Source: an uncultured Muribaculum sp. (GTDB taxonomy: Bacteria > Bacteroidota > Bacteroidia > Bacteroidales > Muribaculaceae). From it: 64,000 bases of DNA. Positions 61,066 to 64,000 of the stretch are shown here, in pieces. The stretch covers positions 74,180 through 138,179 of the forward strand of contig CAJUMZ010000005.1 of NCBI GenBank assembly GCA_910587665.1, in the 5' to 3' direction. The stretch's first letter is position 1, and every line of letters starts with the position of its first letter. The notes below the pieces were generated by a model. The model saw only the letters and a program-made list of their open reading frames with translations, was not told where the DNA came from and did no database searches. The position numbers and the translations under genes are program-made.

Positions 61066-61455
61066 ATGGGAAAGAAGATTTTAATTTATATCGCAGGAGT
61101 TATATCCGGAGTGGTTTTAGTTATTCTTTTTGCAGTAGCATTTTCTGGGAGGAATACTGTCAATAGTGGGATAACACTATTTGAAAAAGAAGGCGAATGT
61201 GTTAGTAACAATTCCTTTGAAGTATTTCAAGTGCTTGATACTGGTGATGCTTTGGCGAATGAAATTGAGCCAGGACTTTCTGTGGCAACTGGAGTGACAG
61301 TATTATTCTTGAATAACGGACAAGCATCATATTATGATGATCAGGTTATAAATATGCCTAAAGGAAAATGTGCAAAGCAAGTTGGAATATTCAAGTACAA
61401 ATCAAATGCAGGAATGGAAAGAACAGTTCCAATAGTTGAAATTCGTAATATGTAA
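61066..61455 (+). CDS. Single-helix membrane-anchored protein, 129 residues
   Basis: It starts MGKKILIYIAGVISGVVLVI, one long hydrophobic helix that anchors an extracytoplasmic domain of about 100 residues (GECVSNNSFEVFQVLDTGDA, then TGVTVLFLNNGQASYYDDQV and a lysine-rich end). The start ATG 61066 lies 2 bp after the previous stop. Two cysteines (GECV, KCAK) could form a disulfide. The fold is not recognised, but the compact beta domain looks like a binding module. It is the last gene before the repeat-rich spacer. Confidence 0.7.
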   Translation: MGKKILIYIAGVISGVVLVILFAVAFSGRNTVNSGITLFEKEGECVSNNSFEVFQVLDTGDALANEIEPGLSVATGVTVLFLNNGQASYYDDQVINMPKGKCAKQVGIFKYKSNAGMERTVPIVEIRNM

Positions 61456-62471
61456 TAATCGAGGATTCCAAAGGTTGACCTTTGGCATATTGGGGATATT
61501 TTTAGCGTTGTCACTGCCAATGCGGCTCGAAAAATTCCCTAATATGCTAAGGAATTTCCTATCGGTGTAATTTCCTTGTCGATTCGGAACAGCTGATTTT
61601 GTTGCACTCGGTATAGTGGTTTACCATTGTACCAAGTGCAATGGTTACAGTGGGGTTAGGGTGGAGCGTTTTGGGATTACGGGTAATACCTAAACATAAA
61701 CTCGCTCCACTCTAAAACGACCTCTTATAGCAATGAGAAAAACAAAGAGCGACTTTTGCATGGTTGCGGTTTCGGAGATGGCTTTTCAACGAAAAAGAAA
61801 CCCCGAAACATATCCTTGCACTCCGCTTTTCCTCATCGGCTGCTATCATCATAATTACAGTAGTTGTTGCAATGACTATATCCGTTACAGTCATCGCAAC
61901 AACTACAATGATTGTAACAGTTGTGGTGATTATATCCGACCATCGGGAGAGAGCCTTTTGAGGTACCCAGAAGGTATCTTGCCAATTAATCAGTTATGCC
62001 TTTTTTCTCGTTGCCCTAACCCAATTTTTCTCAGTGTCGTCCTTTGCATTTCTTGTTCTTTTGCACGATGGGAGAGGTCAACTTTTTAAAGGGATAGGAC
62101 ATTTCGGGAGCATCCATATTTCAAGATTACTCCGTGGCATTTTTGACACTTTGGCATTTTCAAAGTGTGCAAGAGTGCAAGGTATGCATGGGGATGTCAC
62201 TGAAAATGTTAACCGACTTCGCCACACTTTCCGCACTATCTGCATTTTCAAGTTCCGAAAATGCGGATAATGCAGACTAATTCCATTGATTTTTTCTTTT
62301 CGTTGCCTGACACATCCCAACGACATCGGAGTTCGGTTTAGTCTTATATATACACCCCGTACTGGACCAAACCAAATTTTCAGGAATAGACAACGAAAAA
62401 AGAAGAACCCTCCCATGCTGAATCGGAGAGTTCTCAAAATGCCAAAGTGCCAAAAGTGCAATAGGTAAAAT
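61456..62471. other. 1-kb spacer packed with inverted repeats, no gene recognised
   Basis: Visible stems: CCAAAGG/CCTTTGG (61468-61485); 61486-61496 with 61536-61546; TTGCACTCGGTA 61602-61613 with 61630-61641, overlapping an alternative ACCATTG/CAATGGT stem; 61658-61668 with 61703-61713 around a smaller ATTAC/GTAAT hairpin; 17-bp arms 61860-61876 and 61890-61906 with one mismatch; ACACTTTG/CAAAGTGT (62146-62168); and 19-bp arms 62231-62249 and 62257-62275 with three mismatches. A weak open frame with a Val/Ile/Thr-rich helix lies at 61764-61961, but it lacks an ATG start. Confidence 0.7.
62400..62436 (-). terminator. Terminator of the integrase gene
   Basis: Bases 62405-62413 pair with 62425-62433 (one mismatch), and the minus strand continues into a TTCTTCTTTTTT tract. 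It lies about 40 bp after the integrase stop. Confidence 0.65.
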
Positions 62472-63731
62472 CTATACGCTGACAGCCTCGCAGTCATAGT
62501 CAAGGTCGCCGAGGCTGTTAATTGCGTCCTGCTTCTGCTGGTCTATGACGTGGAGATATTTCTCGGTCATCTTTATGCTTGAATGTCCCATAAGCGATGC
62601 AACGGTCTTGATGTTCGCTCCCGCGCCAAGAACATTTACCGCAAAGCTGTGGCGCGCGCAATGCCATGTGATATTCTTGTTGATTCCTGCTGCCTTTACC
62701 CATTTCTGCAAGCGTGTGATGGCGGTTGTACGGTAGCAGGTGATATTGAATATCTTCTCGGAAGAATGTTGTATAGGATTCCCGATGAGTTTCAACAACG
62801 TCGGACTTAATGGGATTGTAACACCGCTGTGTGCGCTACGCCCCTCCGTCTTTTGTTGGTTGAATCGGAGTATCTTTGCCGAGAAATCGACATTGGCATA
62901 AGTGAGGCTCACAGTATCACACCAACGTATGCCGGTGAAACAGCAAAAGAGGAATGCACGTTGCAGAGCCGTGTCTTCCTCCTCGTAGTGAGTAGCGGCA
63001 AGGCGTTTGATTTCATCCATTGTCAGAATCTCCTTTTTCAGCGTGTTCACGTCACGATGTATCACTATTCCCTTGCACGGATTCTTTTTCATCAGACCCT
63101 CCTCTATCGCATGTAGAATTACGGTTCGGAACATATAGTATGACTTGTGCGCTCCCTCTCCTTTGGCTACCTTTTTCAGATAGTCGGTGAAACTTGTCAC
63201 CATTTCGGGTGTAATCAATTCCATTCGTAGAAACGATGTGTAGCGTTGAAACCGTGGCGCAGCCTCAAGGAATCTTATGAAACGATTGTAGGAGGTCTTG
63301 TATGTAATTCTTACGGGCTTTGAATACAGCTCATTCTCCCAATGCTTGCGGAAGTATTTGATAAAATCGTTCTCTCCGTCCTTTTTCAGTCGGTAGCCCT
63401 CACGGTCTTCGAGGAATTCCTGCTCACGCTCAAACCTTATCTTCTCGGCGAGTGCGAGAGTGTTCTTGTTTTGGGTGCGCTCCTGTTGGTTGCGAGGGTG
63501 CAGCCATATATAGAGGTTCAGTACCTCTCGTTTGCGAATATGCCTGATTTTATATTTTGGCTTTCCCTTCATCGCCCCCTCTGTATAGAGGACATGGTTG
63601 CCGTTTTCATCAAGCACTGGAGTTTCGTTGCGTCCGAGGTAATACTCCAACGCAAGGCTCGCACGACCGTCCTGCAATTCGGACTGTACGAGTTTCGGGT
63701 TCTGTTTGTTCTTACTTTCTACTTTAGCCAT
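62472..63731 (-). CDS. Tyrosine recombinase (phage/transposon integrase)
   Basis: A 419-residue integrase with an N-terminal arm-binding region (about 1-110), a SAM-like core-binding domain (about 120-225) and a catalytic domain. The active site is visible: Arg269 in TGIRWCD, His357 and Arg360 in HCARHSF, the histidine of LMGHSSIKMTEKY, and the nucleophile Tyr392 (YLHVIDQQ). The length and layout match integrases of Bacteroidetes transposons and genomic islands. It could move the AT-rich DNA to its left. No excisionase or clear att repeat was identified, and the element's other end may be outside the window. Confidence 0.93.
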   Translation of the reverse strand: MAKVESKNKQNPKLVQSELQDGRASLALEYYLGRNETPVLDENGNHVLYTEGAMKGKPKYKIRHIRKREVLNLYIWLHPRNQQERTQNKNTLALAEKIRFEREQEFLEDREGYRLKKDGENDFIKYFRKHWENELYSKPVRITYKTSYNRFIRFLEAAPRFQRYTSFLRMELITPEMVTSFTDYLKKVAKGEGAHKSYYMFRTVILHAIEEGLMKKNPCKGIVIHRDVNTLKKEILTMDEIKRLAATHYEEEDTALQRAFLFCCFTGIRWCDTVSLTYANVDFSAKILRFNQQKTEGRSAHSGVTIPLSPTLLKLIGNPIQHSSEKIFNITCYRTTAITRLQKWVKAAGINKNITWHCARHSFAVNVLGAGANIKTVASLMGHSSIKMTEKYLHVIDQQKQDAINSLGDLDYDCEAVSV

Positions 63732-63752
63732 AGGTGATTATCTTTGTTTGAT

Positions 63753-63761
63753 GCAAAGGTA
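63753..63761 (-). promoter_or_regulatory. Predicted -7 element TACCTTTGC of the integrase gene
   Basis: The minus strand reads TACCTTTGC, 21 bp upstream of the start codon. The 240 bp to the window end are AT-rich and show no gene. Confidence 0.6.
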
Positions 63762-64000
63762 ATGAGGCGTAATCAAACGTGAAAACGGCTCACAACAGAT
63801 ATTAACAATCGAATCGTACTAATTGTGTACTGAATGCGAAAATAAGGGCAATTTGAGGAAAACGGATAAAAATAATCAAGGACATAACTGTCTGAAAATG
63901 AACGATAATAAATCTTCTTGAATATCAGTAAATGTATGGCAAAATACTAACCTCAGAACAAAGGTCGCAAATTTATGCGTACCTGCAAGACGGAATCGCA

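Noticed and set aside
61733..62089. 118-codon frame (Cys/Tyr-rich) and overlapping Val/Ile/Thr-rich frame at 61764
   Set aside because: They overlap in different frames across inverted repeats. The second has only a TTG start and low-complexity sequence. Neither has a promoter or recognised homologue.

Overview
The window looks like chromosome from an intestinal Bacteroidales bacterium, most plausibly family Muribaculaceae (inference). The reasons are: at least fifteen start regions carry the Bacteroidetes -7 element TAnnTTTG; a five-gene Mfa1/Mfa2-type (type V) fimbrial operon is present; the order amidase / MCE protein / dnaA, a GldB-like lipoprotein, a B12-dependent ribonucleotide reductase and a B12-independent uronate pathway all fit this group. 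Most of the window is balanced to GC-rich housekeeping DNA; a few visibly AT-rich patches (about 5.5-6.6, 14.4-16.0 and 59.1-62.4 kb) look acquired.

Layout. 0-11 kb: end of a phosphoesterase, tex-folK, a glucosaminidase and an acyl-CoA ligase, a solitary PDDEXK (YhcG/DUF1016) nuclease, tilS divergent from pheS-nth-two membrane proteins. 10.8-14.3 kb: a dicarboxylate symporter and a two-gene NfnAB-like electron-bifurcating transhydrogenase. 14.4-18.2 kb: LuxR regulator facing a DUF1349 lipoprotein, an ECF sigma factor, a 56-residue protein and a GldB-like lipoprotein. 18.3-29.4 kb: amidase, MCE protein, dnaA, a small unknown protein, M16 peptidase, nitroreductase, nrdJ, then 550 bp of decayed, hairpin-rich DNA that contains a copy of the nrdJ 3' part. 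29.5-39.8 kb: fimbrial operon (DUF3575/OmpA-like protein, major subunit, anchor, accessory subunit, tip-like protein) divergent from a membrane TPR/HTH regulator, with a G9 tract between them. 40-45 kb: 4-alpha-glucanotransferase, split chromate transporter, folC. 45-50.4 kb: glycan cluster with UDP-galactopyranose mutase and four glycosyltransferases. 50.5-54.9 kb: uxuA and an SDR fructuronate reductase candidate, then a YtxH/holin-like membrane operon ending in an outer-membrane protein. 54.9-58.8 kb: uvrA and a lipoprotein.

58.8-64 kb is the accessory end. It has a UUCG-type terminator, a strong promoter followed by about 230 nt that fold into one long rod, a CoiA-like PD-(D/E)XK nuclease with paired CxxC motifs, a lipoprotein, a one-helix membrane protein, 1 kb packed with inverted repeats, and a tyrosine recombinase. 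The rod-shaped RNA directly upstream of the nuclease is the most interesting candidate: it could be a 6S-like RNA, a leader that controls the nuclease, or part of an undescribed RNA/nuclease cassette. The sequence alone does not decide between these.

No tRNA, rRNA, CRISPR array or intact insertion sequence was recognised.
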